Source: an uncultured Saprospiraceae bacterium (lineage in GTDB: Bacteria > Bacteroidota > Bacteroidia > Chitinophagales > Saprospiraceae). From it: a stretch of 64,000 nucleotides of DNA. Numbering within the stretch: the stretch's first letter is position 1; every line of letters starts with the position of its first letter. Shown here one piece after another: positions 1-10,300 of the stretch. A model generated the notes under the pieces. The model was not told the DNA's origin. It did not search any database and saw nothing but the letters and a program-made list of their open reading frames with translations. A program made the translations under genes and the position numbers. The DNA lies in NCBI GenBank assembly GCA_937951615.1, contig CALFBH010000035.1:1-64000 (forward strand), written 5' to 3'.

Positions 1-160
1 AATCTCGTCCTTTCAGGACTTTAAAATCCGAATTGGCTTACGAGGGACGATGTCCCTCGCTGACATATTTCGCTCTTTCAGAGCTTGAATCAAATGTACA
101 AAACAGGCCGCAACTCTTTACTGTGATTTTGAACACCCTACGACAACGGAGTTTACTCCA
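1..160. repeat. Cluster of small palindromes (REP-like scar)
   Basis: Three short perfect hairpins sit within 85 bases: GTCC-TTTCA-GGAC at 7-19, CGAGGGAC-GAT-GTCCCTCG at 41-59 and GCTC-TTTCA-GAGC at 72-84. A 64-codon reading frame crosses the area but has no recognisable protein features and is probably not a gene. The design, several GC-rich hairpins with TTTCA loops in a row, resembles REP-type intergenic elements; that identification is inference. Confidence 0.45.
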
Positions 161-250
161 TCATACTTTAGTCGAACACTACCATAACGCCGATATAGAC
201 TTGTCAGATTTGCTCTTAGCTATGTAGCTGTGTTATGCATAAGGGATTAG

Positions 251-282
251 TTTGTAAAATTAGGGCGTATTATATATCTTTG
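251..282 (+). promoter_or_regulatory. Predicted Bacteroidota sigma-A promoter for the hsd operon
   Basis: TTTG at 251-254 and TATCTTTG at 275-282 are separated by 20 bases, matching the Bacteroidota consensus TTTG-N(~19)-TAnnTTTG. Transcription would start near 289, leaving a leader of about 100 bases before the hsdM start codon. No Shine-Dalgarno sequence is evident, as is usual in this phylum. Confidence 0.55.
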
Positions 283-389
283 GTTTTGAGGTAACTTCGG
301 GAGGACAGGCTTACGGTTTTGAGGACTCTTGTGCTTATGAGGTATTTAAAAGTAAAAAAATTGCTAATCGGCATTAAAAAAGTAAAAAA

Positions 390-1844
390 TTGTTTGAACA
401 AACATTTAAAAATATAGACGACCTCTTATATAAAGATGGCGGTTCTGATAGCGAGTTAGATTATATTGGACAGACCTCCTGGGTGATGTTCCTACGTTAT
501 CTGGACGAACTGGAGCAGGACAAGGCAGACGAGGCAGAACTAAAAGGGGAAGATTATACCTTCATTCTGGAGGAGGAATACCGCTGGCCAAATTGGGCAA
601 TGCCAAAAGGAGACGATGGGAAAGTGGATCATCACAAGATAATGGAAGGGCCTGACCTGGTGAATTTTGTGGACACAAAGTTGTTTCCTTATCTGGCGGC
701 ATTCACACAAAAGGCGGAGAGTCCTAAAACCATTGAATATAAAATCGGTGAAATCTTCTCTGAACTCAAAAACAAAATCCAAAGTGGATATAACCTCAGA
801 GAGATTTTGGAATATGCCGACGCACTGCCTTTTCGGGCTTCTAGCGACAAACACGAACTGAGTCATCTCTACGAAAGCAAGATCAAGAATATGGGGAATG
901 CGGGGCGTAATGGTGGGCAATACTATACCCCAAGACCGCTCATTCGTGCCATGATTCAGGTGCTTGACCCACAGATTGGAGAGAAGATTTATGATGGCGC
1001 AGCAGGCTCTTGCGGTTTCTTATGCGAAGCTTATGGCTACCTGTACGAGCGGATGGAAAAGACAACCGACAACCTAAAAACTTTACAGGAAGACACGCTT
1101 TACGGCAAGGAAAAAAAGAACCTGGCTTATGTCATCGGCATTATGAATATGATTTTGCATGGCATCGAAGCCCCGAATATTATTCACACCAATACGCTGG
1201 GCGAAAACATTCGCGACATACAGGAGAAGAACCGATACCATGTCATTTTAGCCAATCCGCCTTTTGGAGGAAAAGAGCGAAAAGAGGTGCAACAGAATTT
1301 CGATATAAAAACAGGAGAAACCGCTTCGCTCTTTTTACAGCATTTTATCAAAAGCCTGAAAACGGGCGGACGAGCTGCGATTGTCATCAAAAATACCTTT
1401 CTCAGCAATACGGATAATGCGTCTGTTTCTTTAAGAAAACACTTATTGGAAAGCTGCAATCTACACACCATTTTAGATATGCCGGCAGGTACGTTTACGG
1501 GGGCAGGGGTGAAAACGGTGGTCTTGTTTTTCCAAAAAGGAGAAGCGACTAAAAAGGTTTGGTACTACCAGTTGGATGCTGGGCGGAATATGGGAAAAAC
1601 CAATCCGCTGAATGATACCGACATGAAGGAGTTTGTCGCTATCCAGAAGAAAAAAGCAAATACGGAAAAATCCTGGGTTTTTAAGGTGAAAGATTTGGAT
1701 GAAAATACGCTTGATCTAAGTCCTAAAAATCCCAATACGCCTGAAGAAGTGCCATTGCGCAGCCCGGAAGAGATTTTGGCGGAGATGGAAAGTTTGGATA
1801 AAGAAACGGCTTCTATTTTGGACTCTTTAAAGGCTTTGATATGA
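390..1844 (+). CDS. hsdM: Type I restriction-modification DNA methyltransferase subunit HsdM
   Basis: This is the modification subunit of a type I system; with HsdS it methylates adenine (N6) at a bipartite site and also forms part of the restriction complex. The N-terminal helical HsdM_N domain spans about residues 1-150. The SAM-binding region follows (YDGAAGSCGFL near residue 203) and the catalytic NPPFGG motif lies near residue 289, the (N/D)PP(Y/F) signature of N6-adenine methylases. Its 484 residues are normal for the family. The only start consistent with the conserved N-terminus (MFEQTFKNIDDLL) is a TTG at 390; an in-frame stop lies at 375-377, so no upstream ATG is possible. The stop overlaps the next gene by four bases (ATGA), implying translational coupling. 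Confidence 0.96.
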   Translation: MFEQTFKNIDDLLYKDGGSDSELDYIGQTSWVMFLRYLDELEQDKADEAELKGEDYTFILEEEYRWPNWAMPKGDDGKVDHHKIMEGPDLVNFVDTKLFPYLAAFTQKAESPKTIEYKIGEIFSELKNKIQSGYNLREILEYADALPFRASSDKHELSHLYESKIKNMGNAGRNGGQYYTPRPLIRAMIQVLDPQIGEKIYDGAAGSCGFLCEAYGYLYERMEKTTDNLKTLQEDTLYGKEKKNLAYVIGIMNMILHGIEAPNIIHTNTLGENIRDIQEKNRYHVILANPPFGGKERKEVQQNFDIKTGETASLFLQHFIKSLKTGGRAAIVIKNTFLSNTDNASVSLRKHLLESCNLHTILDMPAGTFTGAGVKTVVLFFQKGEATKKVWYYQLDAGRNMGKTNPLNDTDMKEFVAIQKKKANTEKSWVFKVKDLDENTLDLSPKNPNTPEEVPLRSPEEILAEMESLDKETASILDSLKALI

Positions 1845-3013
1845 AGGAAGGATGGGAAATGAAAAAACTTGCGGATATCGCGAACATATTTGCAGGTGGA
1901 GATGCTCCAAAGGGAAATCTTTCTAAGGTAAAAACGGACGAATTTCGTGTTCCAATAATTGCAAATGCTATAAAGAATAACGGTATATATGGTTACACTA
2001 ATAAGGCGAAAGTCACAAAACCATCAATCACCGTAGCAGCGAGAGGAAGTGGTACCGGTCATACAGAGTATAGAAATTATCCTTTTGTACCCATTGTAAG
2101 ATTAATTGTTCTTACGCCTGATACGGAAATAATAAATGTAGAATTTCTCCTTCATGCGATAAAGAATTTAACAATTACAAAAAGTGGTTCAGCGATTCCT
2201 CAACTTACAGTTCCAATGATAAAAGAATATACAATCCCCATCCCATCCCTCACCGAACAAAAACAAATCGTAGCCCTACTCGACCAGGCCTTTGCCGCCA
2301 TCGACCAAGCGCAAGCGAATATTGAAAAAAACATCCAAAATGCTAAGGAGCTTTTTGAATCTAAACTGAATGAGATTTTTAGTCAGAAGGGGGATGGTTG
2401 GGAGGAGAAGAGTTTGGGGGAGGTAACTACAAAAATTGGAAGTGGTTCTACTCCAAGAGGAGGTCAAGCATCATACAAGGAGTCAGGCATCTCTTTAATT
2501 AGAAGCATGAATGTTCATGATGAAGGGTTTCGTGATAAAAAACTTGCATTTATTGATGAAGAACAAGCAGGTAAATTAAACAATGTTATCATTTATGAAA
2601 ATGATGTTTTGTTAAACATAACAGGTGCTTCTGTAGCTCGCTGCTGTGTTGTTGATAAGAATTATTTACCTGCACGAGTGAATCAGCATGTCTCCATAAT
2701 AAGATTAAAAGATGAAATAATGAATCATCAGTTTCTCCATTATGCACTTACGTCTAAATTAAACAAAAAGTTACTCTTAGGAATAGGTGAACAAGGAGCA
2801 ACAAGACAGGCAATTACTAAAGCTCAAATTGAAAAATTTGTAATTAAATATCCTTCAGATATTAATTTACAAAAAAAGTTAGTTGATTCTCTTGATGTTG
2901 TAAAAAAAGAAACTCTAACATTGGAAGAAACATATCGAAACAAGTTTAATTCCCTCCGCGACCTAAAAAAGTCCCTACTTCAAAAAGCCTTTTCTGGGGA
3001 GTTGGTGGTTTGA
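1841..3013 (+). CDS. hsdS: Type I restriction-modification specificity subunit HsdS
   Basis: This is the DNA-recognition subunit of the type I complex. Two target-recognition domains are visible: TRD1 about residues 5-140 and TRD2 about 190-345. Each is followed by a conserved coiled-coil region (EQKQIVALLDQAFAAIDQAQ near 138; the C-terminal KKSLLQKAFSGELV motif near 380), which sets the spacing of the two half-sites. At 390 residues the length is typical. The start at 1841 overlaps hsdM by four bases; an internal ATG at 1859 (MKKLADIANIF) is an alternative. Both TRD stretches are noticeably richer in A+T than the conserved segments, as expected for exchangeable recognition modules. The actual target sequence cannot be read from the protein. 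Confidence 0.94.
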   Translation: MKEGWEMKKLADIANIFAGGDAPKGNLSKVKTDEFRVPIIANAIKNNGIYGYTNKAKVTKPSITVAARGSGTGHTEYRNYPFVPIVRLIVLTPDTEIINVEFLLHAIKNLTITKSGSAIPQLTVPMIKEYTIPIPSLTEQKQIVALLDQAFAAIDQAQANIEKNIQNAKELFESKLNEIFSQKGDGWEEKSLGEVTTKIGSGSTPRGGQASYKESGISLIRSMNVHDEGFRDKKLAFIDEEQAGKLNNVIIYENDVLLNITGASVARCCVVDKNYLPARVNQHVSIIRLKDEIMNHQFLHYALTSKLNKKLLLGIGEQGATRQAITKAQIEKFVIKYPSDINLQKKLVDSLDVVKKETLTLEETYRNKFNSLRDLKKSLLQKAFSGELVV

Positions 3014-3410
3014 ATGGGAGGACTTATGTGAGTTGAGGGCTGAATTATTGCTAAAATTCGATATTTTTGTCTCAAAGTAGAGGAGAGTGGTTCTTGAAAA
3101 TAGCCGCATTGAAAAGGTGTTTCGCAAAGCGAAACACATCCCCTCTTGAGAGGGGAACAGAGGGGTGTGTTGGTTAGAACACTGACAAATAATACACCTC
3201 CGAGTGAGCTTTCTGGGCTTTGACACACCCCTTTGGTTCCCCTCTCAAGAGGGGATGTAATCTCTTTCGAGATTACCTTTATAGCACATTTACAGATGGG
3301 TGAAATTTTACTAAATATTATGATAACCAATCACGCCTGCCTCGAAAGGGGGAGATTGGTGTTCAAATTGAAAAGTATATAGCAGTCATAAAAAAACAAA
3401 AAACCGACCA
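3014..3410. other. Spacer inside the hsd operon
   Basis: There is no convincing gene in this 397-base gap between hsdS and hsdR; the short frames on the minus strand arise from the palindrome described separately. Being this long, the spacer may separate hsdR expression from hsdMS. I see no clear TAnnTTTG promoter in front of hsdR. Confidence 0.5.
3136..3258. repeat. Long inverted repeat between hsdS and hsdR
   Basis: A 35-base left arm (3136-3170, starting ACATCCCCTCTTGAGAGGGG) pairs with a 36-base right arm (3223-3258) with only a few mismatches around a 52-base loop. Each arm itself contains the small palindrome CCCCTCTTGAGAGGGG. A transcript would fold into a long stem. It could be a dispersed palindromic intergenic element or a small non-autonomous (MITE-like) insertion; no transposase or target duplication is visible. 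Confidence 0.7.
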
Positions 3411-5864
3411 ATGAACGAAGCACAAACCAAACATGATTTAATAGAACCTGCCTTGCGAGCAGCGGGTTGGGGAGTGGTGAAAGAGAGTCGTTTGCGCTTG
3501 GAATTTCCCATCACTCAAGGACGTTTGATCGGACAAAGCAGGCGAGCTACGCCACTTTTTGCGGATTATGTATTGGAATACAAAAATAGAAGAATTGGTG
3601 TCGTCGAAGCTAAGAAAAGAGCTGTCTACTATACCGATGGAGTAGGGCAGGCGAAGGATTATGCAGAGCGATTAAACATACGATTCAGCTATGCGACGAA
3701 TGGTGAGAAGATTTATGGCATCGACCTGGAGGAAGGTACAGAAGGCGATGTATCTAAATTTCCAAGTCCCGACGAGCTTTGGGAAATGACCTATCCTGCG
3801 CCGAAGGAAGAATATAAGGTGGAAATTGAAAACTGGAAAGAACAGTTTTTTGCGATTCCATTTGAAGATAGAGGCGGCACCTGGTCGCCCCGTTATTATC
3901 AAAGAAATGCGATTTTTAAGGTCTTAAATGCCATTGCAGAAAAGAAGGATCGCATTTTACTCACTATGGCAACAGGTACTGGGAAAACCGCCACCGCCTT
4001 TCAGATTTGTTGGAAGTTGTTTCATGCCAGGTGGAATCTAAGGCGGGATGGGAGTAGAGCGCCGCGTATTTTATTTCTTGCAGATAGAAATATTTTGGCA
4101 GACCAGGCTTTCAATGCTTTTAATGCTTTTGATAAAATAGATGAAAATATCAAGGTGCGCATAACACCTGCGGAAATAAAGAAAAAAGGGCGGGTGCCTA
4201 AAAATGGAAATATCTTCTTTACCATTTTCCAAAGTTTTATGACGGAGGTGAAACTAAAAGAACATCCCGCAGGATTTTCTGAACGCCTTGCAGCAGAACC
4301 AAAGAAAGCATACCCAAAACCACAATTCAATTTTGGTGAATACCCAAAAGACTTTTTTGATTTTATCATTATTGACGAGTGCCACAGAGGCGGTGCCAAT
4401 GACGAAAGTTCTTGGCGAGAAATCATGGATCATTTCGCTCCTGCCGTTCAATTGGGTTTGACTGCAACACCAAAACGCGATGTAAACGCAGATACTTATG
4501 ATTATTTTGGTGACCCGATTTATAGTTATAAACTAAAAGACGGTATTAATGATGGTTTCCTGACGCCTTTCAAAGTAAAAGAAATAGACACCACGATTGA
4601 CAAATATGTGTACACGCCTGACGACGAAGTAGAAGGAGACATTCAAGAAGGCAAAGAATATGCAGAAGCGGATTTTAATAGAATCATAGAAATAAAAGCA
4701 AGAGAAGAATACAGGGTAAAACTCTTTATGGATTTGATTAATCAAAACCAGAAGACTTTGGTATTTTGTTCGACTCAGGTTCATGCCGCAGCCATCAGAG
4801 ATTTAATCAATCAATATACTTCCAGCAAAAACACCAACTACTGCCATAGAGTCACCGCAGATGATGGTAAAAGAGGAGAAAAGCATTTACGCGATTTCCA
4901 AGACAATGAAAAAAGTATTCCTACGATTCTGACCACTTCACAAAAACTAAGTACAGGTGTAGATGCGCCGGAAATTAGAAATATTGTGCTGATGCGCCCA
5001 GTTAATTCTATGGTTGAGTTTAAGCAGATTGTAGGCAGAGGCACGCGGCTTTTTGACGGTAAAGACTATTTCACCATTTTTGATTTTGTAAATGCACATG
5101 AACATTTTCAAGACCCGGAATGGGATGGTGAGCCTTTAGCACCAGAGCCGCCAGGAGGCGGAGGAGATCCAAGGGTATGTAATATCTGCGGTGAGCAACC
5201 TTGTGTGTGTGAAAAACCAGAACCAGAGCCTTGTCCAGAGTGTCATAATATTCCCTGTGTTTGCGAAATTCCACCAAGACGAATGATAAAAGTCACCCTC
5301 GCTGATAATAAGGTGCGGGAAATTGATTCTATGGTGAAAACGTCCTTTTGGAGTCCAGAAGGAAAGCCGATTGGACATGTAGAGTTTATGAATCAACTGT
5401 ATAGTGATTTGCCTGCATTTTTCAAGAGCGAAGAAGAGTTGCGAAAACTTTGGGTTTTACCAAGTACAAGGAAAAAGCTATTAGAAGAATTAAGCGAAAG
5501 AGGCTATTCAAGTGGACAATTGGAAGACCTTAGAAAATTGATACACGGGCAAGACAGCGACCTTTTTGATGTATTGAGTTATGTTGCTTATCACAAAGAT
5601 TTAGTACCTAGACTGGAACGGGCTGAAAAAGCAAAAATTCAATTGATGGATTATAATGCCAAGCAACAGGAGTTTTTGAATTTTGTCTTGGAACAATATG
5701 TCAGGGATGGAGTGGATGAATTGGATGATAATAAATTATCGCCTTTGTTGGTATTAAAATATAAAGCGATTGCTGATGCCAAAAGGGAATTGGGCGACAT
5801 AAAATCAATACGAGAAACTTTTATTGGGTTTCAGGAATATCTTTATCAGGATAGAGCAGTGTAG
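3411..5864 (+). CDS. hsdR: Type I restriction endonuclease subunit HsdR
   Basis: This is the DNA-translocating and cleaving subunit of the type I system. The N-terminal HSDR_N nuclease domain carries a PD-(D/E)xK core (ADYVLEY near residue 51, VVEAKK near 64). A superfamily 2 helicase follows, with Walker A ATGTGKT near 186, DECH box near 319, the TATPKR motif near 350 and the motif VI region (QIVGRGTR) near 543. The C-terminal EcoEI-type domain completes the 817 residues, in the range of the shorter EcoEI/EcoKI-like HsdR class. An unusual cysteine-rich linker (about residues 585-622) holds two C-x2-C-x3-PCVC units. The gene is intact and lies 397 bases after hsdS. Confidence 0.95.
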   Translation: MNEAQTKHDLIEPALRAAGWGVVKESRLRLEFPITQGRLIGQSRRATPLFADYVLEYKNRRIGVVEAKKRAVYYTDGVGQAKDYAERLNIRFSYATNGEKIYGIDLEEGTEGDVSKFPSPDELWEMTYPAPKEEYKVEIENWKEQFFAIPFEDRGGTWSPRYYQRNAIFKVLNAIAEKKDRILLTMATGTGKTATAFQICWKLFHARWNLRRDGSRAPRILFLADRNILADQAFNAFNAFDKIDENIKVRITPAEIKKKGRVPKNGNIFFTIFQSFMTEVKLKEHPAGFSERLAAEPKKAYPKPQFNFGEYPKDFFDFIIIDECHRGGANDESSWREIMDHFAPAVQLGLTATPKRDVNADTYDYFGDPIYSYKLKDGINDGFLTPFKVKEIDTTIDKYVYTPDDEVEGDIQEGKEYAEADFNRIIEIKAREEYRVKLFMDLINQNQKTLVFCSTQVHAAAIRDLINQYTSSKNTNYCHRVTADDGKRGEKHLRDFQDNEKSIPTILTTSQKLSTGVDAPEIRNIVLMRPVNSMVEFKQIVGRGTRLFDGKDYFTIFDFVNAHEHFQDPEWDGEPLAPEPPGGGGDPRVCNICGEQPCVCEKPEPEPCPECHNIPCVCEIPPRRMIKVTLADNKVREIDSMVKTSFWSPEGKPIGHVEFMNQLYSDLPAFFKSEEELRKLWVLPSTRKKLLEELSERGYSSGQLEDLRKLIHGQDSDLFDVLSYVAYHKDLVPRLERAEKAKIQLMDYNAKQQEFLNFVLEQYVRDGVDELDDNKLSPLLVLKYKAIADAKRELGDIKSIRETFIGFQEYLYQDRAV

Positions 5865-5883
5865 CATCTCATTTCCACAACAT

Positions 5884-6831
5884 TTACTCCAAACAACATT
5901 TTTTATACTTTTTCCCACTACCGCAAGGACAAGGTTCATTTCGACCTATTTTTTCACTTTTTCGGACTGCCGGCTCTGGTGTGGGTAGTGAACCAGAAGA
6001 TTGTTTAGGAGAATGTTGTTTTTGATAATCTTCATTATATTTCATTTGATAGCCATGCCATTTCATAGCATCTTGATATCTATCGTGAATGGATTCCTTC
6101 AAGTCTCTTTTTCTATCTCTATATTTGGGATTTTTAATATCTGCTTCTATGGTTTCGAGATTGCCAGCAAAGCCATCATAAATAAACCCTCTTTCGTATA
6201 ATGCTCTAATTTTTGGTAAAAGTTCATCGGCTTGAATACCAACCAAGCCCCCTATCATGGAAGAAATAAGGTCTGCATCTAATGCTTCGTCCTCATCCTC
6301 CATTTCTAAAAAAGCATCTAATACTGAATGATACCAATTCAGAATTTCTTGCTGGCGTTCAGGCTGATACAAAAATATTTGTTCTGCTACCCTAGATAGA
6401 AGAATCCTGTGTACCCAGTATCCTGGAGCTAATAAAATTTCCTTAAGTTCTTCTAATTTATCGCTCGCAAGATGATAGTATATTTCCCATAAGTCCTCTG
6501 TTGAATAATCTCCCCACCAGTACGAACTAAAATCATCATCTTGTTTCAATAATTTGAGAAGTGTTGGGGAGGCTTCAACTGCCTTTAATTCTACCAATAC
6601 CCACAGGGCATGAAAATGGAAAGACCACCATTGATCCTCATCTTCCGAACTTCTAAGAAATTCATCTCTCTGCATGACATCCATTAAGATGGACTCCATA
6701 TCTTCGATGAGGGTTTTCCGAGGCAATTGGAGTATTTGTTCTACCGTTTCTTTAGGAATAGACAAATCATGTTCATAAAAAACACGAACCTCTGGATGAT
6801 TGAAATTTGGAAAATCTATATTTAAACTCAT
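5884..6831 (-). CDS. SEC-C metal-binding protein, DUF1186-like
   Basis: This 315-residue protein has a largely helical body resembling HEAT-like/DUF1186 proteins (repeating helices about residues 20-220) and a C-terminal SEC-C zinc motif ([18 protein letters not shown] near residues 295-313), the same short module found at the end of SecA. SEC-C modules bind zinc and mediate protein or ribosome contacts; the specific role here is unknown. The region before the motif (about residues 265-290) is low-complexity. It is convergent with hsdR, with a 19-base gap, and no shared terminator is visible. Confidence 0.75.
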   Translation of the reverse strand: MSLNIDFPNFNHPEVRVFYEHDLSIPKETVEQILQLPRKTLIEDMESILMDVMQRDEFLRSSEDEDQWWSFHFHALWVLVELKAVEASPTLLKLLKQDDDFSSYWWGDYSTEDLWEIYYHLASDKLEELKEILLAPGYWVHRILLSRVAEQIFLYQPERQQEILNWYHSVLDAFLEMEDEDEALDADLISSMIGGLVGIQADELLPKIRALYERGFIYDGFAGNLETIEADIKNPKYRDRKRDLKESIHDRYQDAMKWHGYQMKYNEDYQKQHSPKQSSGSLPTPEPAVRKSEKIGRNEPCPCGSGKKYKKCCLE

Positions 6832-7362
6832 AAGGATTATGTTGGATGTCGGGTTTTAAAAATTTATCAGCATGCAAATATATATAATTCCATTTCAAAG
6901 ATCGAAAAATCGCTCTCTTGCTGTGTGTATTACAAAATGCACAATTTTGCCGTCCCATTCGCCCACGGTTGAAACCATGGGCTACCAGACAGGTCGTGTC
7001 TATGACACTTTGTATGGTGATCAAATTGAAAGGCTAAAAAAGATAGCGACGAATGATTTTCCCGATAGCCATCGGATTAGCGTCAGGTTTGCGAATTAAC
7101 AATTTGTAAGTTTTTGATAAATAGCTATTTTTAGTTATCCAGCTTCCCTGTTTAACCCATCCCCTTCCGATAATTATCGGAATCCCTTACGAAAGGAAGG
7201 GAGTGTAAACCAGTTAAATTAGTTTTCCAGCTTGCTGGAAATAGCCCCTCTTTTGGTAAGAGAGGGGTTGGGGTGAGTTGAACTAAAAAGCCACCCAATT
7301 CAAAGAATCAGATGGCTTTTAAGAAGAGTTTTATTGTTCATCAAGCCTGTTCTTGTCCCGCT
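6832..7362. other. 531-base spacer rich in small palindromes
   Basis: No gene is supported. The gap holds several hairpins: GCCCACGGTTGAAACCATGGGC-type pairing at 6961-6982, TTCCGATAATTATCGGAA at 7165-7182, and CCCCTCT...AGAGGGG at 7245-7267, followed by the terminator at 7284-7320. The motifs are the kind that recur in Bacteroidota intergenic DNA; I see no promoter matching the consensus. Confidence 0.5.
7284..7320 (-). terminator. Rho-independent terminator of the giant G8 gene
   Basis: Read on the minus strand this is AAGCCA-TCT-GATTC-TTT-GAATT-GGG-TGGCTT followed by a T run, a clear intrinsic terminator 43 bases past the stop codon. Its sequence is almost identical to the one following tRNA-Ser at 15231-15268, in the same orientation. 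Confidence 0.75.
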
Positions 7363-10300
7363 TTATTTTTCTTCCTTAATCTCCGTTTCCCCACTTCCCT
7401 GAAGTGGAATTGCACCACCACAAGGATTAATAGTTGCCGAAAAATCTGCCCCTAAAAGAACGCCAAAACCGATTTGCAACTCGATGTATTGTCCTGTCGC
7501 ATAATCTACAGCTGAACCAGCATAGACCTGACCGTCAGATTTAATCCATTGTCCGGTCTGATATAAACCACTAGGAACTGGTACATCTGATATTTGCATA
7601 ACAGCAGGACAACAATCAGCTACTTCAATTGTCATGGTTGAAGTGCTTGCACAAATATTAGCATCAGGTGTAAATACATAAGTAAATAATCCTGGCACAT
7701 TAGTGTCAATTAGCGAGGTATTCCAAGTTCCGTTTATGCCTTCAAGGGAAGTGCCTGCCAGCTCATCTCCAGGATCTCCAGTACAATATGGTCCAAGTTG
7801 TGTGAAATTTGGTGTTATGACTGCTTCAATAGAAACATTAATGTCATCATTAACCACGCAATCATTCAAGTCAACTGCAACAGAAATATTGGTTTGTGCC
7901 AATACTGCATCCGCAATCGTAATAAACCTGGTCGTCTCACCAGTATTCCAAAGGTAATTTGCACCAGAATTTCCAGCATCTAAGGTGATATTTCCATCCC
8001 CTTCACATTGCACAATATCCGAACCGAGGTCTAGTGATGGCAATGAATTTACAGTCACGATGACCTGATCAACATCAGTACAGCCATTTGCATTTGTAGC
8101 AGTGACGCTATAGCTTGTTGTAGCAGTCGGATTGACAGAAATGGAAGCCGTTGTCGCGCCTGTACTCCAGAGATAATTTGCGCCTCCGCTTGCGGTCAGC
8201 GTTTGTGCGCCATCGCCTGCGCAGATGCTTAGATTGCTTCCTGCATTTGCTGTTGGCAATGCATTGACGGTTACGGTGACCTGATCGACGTCGGTACAGC
8301 CATTGGCGTTGGTTGCAGTGACGTTATAAGTTGTTGTAGTCGTCGGATTGACTGAAATAGATGCTGTTGTCGCGCCTGTACTCCAGAGGTAACTCGTGCC
8401 TCCGCTTGCGGTCAGCGTTTGTGCGCCATCGCCTGCGCAGATGCTTAGGTTGTTTCCTGCATTTGCTGTTGGGTTTGAATTGACGGTGATGGTAGCCTCC
8501 GAAGCATCTGAGCAACCAGTTTCAGGATACATATAAGAATAAATTAGGGCATGTGTGCCTGTTCCCGCAGCAGCCGGATCAAAACTTAAAGGCAACACCC
8601 TGATTGCAGATACTTTGGGACCAAACAGAGATGCGGTAGTCCTGTAAAAGTTGACATCTAAATTATTATCTGCTACCGTAATGGTGTAGTTTTTTATTAG
8701 GGCTGTCTCATTCCCAACTTCATTATAAATATCAACAGCACCTTCTGCAAGTACACCTTCAAGGGTGATATTAAAAACCCTTTTTCCAACAACTTGTGCA
8801 GGTGGGTGTAATTCTGCAAAATGAATCTGAACTTGATATTCCCCCGGAATTACAGGAATGTCATATTGTATATTATTAGCTCCCCATCGTTCTGTCGTGT
8901 AAATACTTGGCATAACTGTATTGGCAATGGCTACATTACCAAAATCACTCACCGCACCATTGGCAAAGCTTTGATCAGCCTGCCAGCTAAGTCCTCCCTG
9001 ACCAAATCCCGAACCACCTGAATTTATATTAATAATAGGGGCAATTCCATTACCCGTCCAATTCCCGAATGAAGGATATGCGGATAAGGATATTAGTCCA
9101 TCATCTTCACAAACTGCCGACGGAACTACAGGACTTACTGCAGGCGATGAATTGACCGACATAGTCGTAGTGTTTTCGCTGGAACAACCTGTAAGCGGGT
9201 CGGTATAAGTATAAGTCAAATCGTGTATGCCCGGCCCTGCATCTACAGGGTCAAAGCTTAATGGCAAGATGGCAATACCGTTTATTTTCGGATTTTGTAT
9301 TTTTTTCAATAATCCAATATTGAGCGTTCCGTCTGAGGTGTTTACGGTGTATGTTTTTACCAAGGCATTATTCGCTCCACTTTCTTTAAATATATCAAAA
9401 TCTGTGGCTACGATATTTCCTTCCAGTTGAATATCAAACGTCCGCACACCTGGACTATGCGCTACCGGCCAAGTTTCTGCAAAGAATAATTGTACCTCAT
9501 AAGTTCCAGCAGGCAGTGGAATATTATACAGTAGATTGTTGCCACTATATCTGTCTGTTCTGTACATATCCTTGCTTGCGGTGTAGTGGATAAATCCGTT
9601 ATAATTACCGATTGAAGAAGCAGAAAAATAATCGTCAGCCTGCCACTCTATACCACCTTGTATAAGTGATGTGCTGGTTTCTCCAGCATTGATATACAAG
9701 GCTGTTCCAATAACACCATTTCCAGTCCAGACCCCTCCTGCCGGTAAAGCAGAGAGTAGGACTTCGTTGTCGTCTTCACAAAAGGCCTGGTCAGGCGAAA
9801 CTGTAGGTTGCGAAGGAGGCGATAAGACTTCAATGCTTGTAGATGCATAGTAGGTGCAACCTGTAGGTTCATCAATATATTCAAAATCAATATCATGTTC
9901 GCCCAATACCAGATTTGCAGTAGACAGGCTTCTTGGTAAAATGCTGATGGCATTGAGTTTCGGATTTTCAATGCCTTTTATGAGATCTATATCCAAGACG
10001 CCATCGGTCACCTTAACTTTATAGGGTTTGATATCAGCCGTAAGTTGGCCAACAGTATCATAGATGTCATAATTTCCATCCACTACATTGCCTTCCAACT
10101 CAATATCAAAGGTTCTGACTCCCGATGAGAAAGCAGTGGGCCAATTTTCCGAAAAATGTAATAAGACAAGATAGTCTCCATTCGCTATCGGAACTTCAAA
10201 TTGAAGGTCTCCGCTCATCCATCTTTCTGTTCTGTAGATCGCATCAAAAGTTGAATTAGCGATAGCATTATTACCATAGGAATAGAGATTACCATTCAAA

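Noticed and set aside
33-227. 64-codon frame at the left edge
   Set aside because: It crosses a cluster of palindromes and shows no protein-like composition or start context.
2975-3330. Two minus-strand frames between hsdS and hsdR
   Set aside because: They translate the arms of the inverted repeat and have no recognisable protein features.
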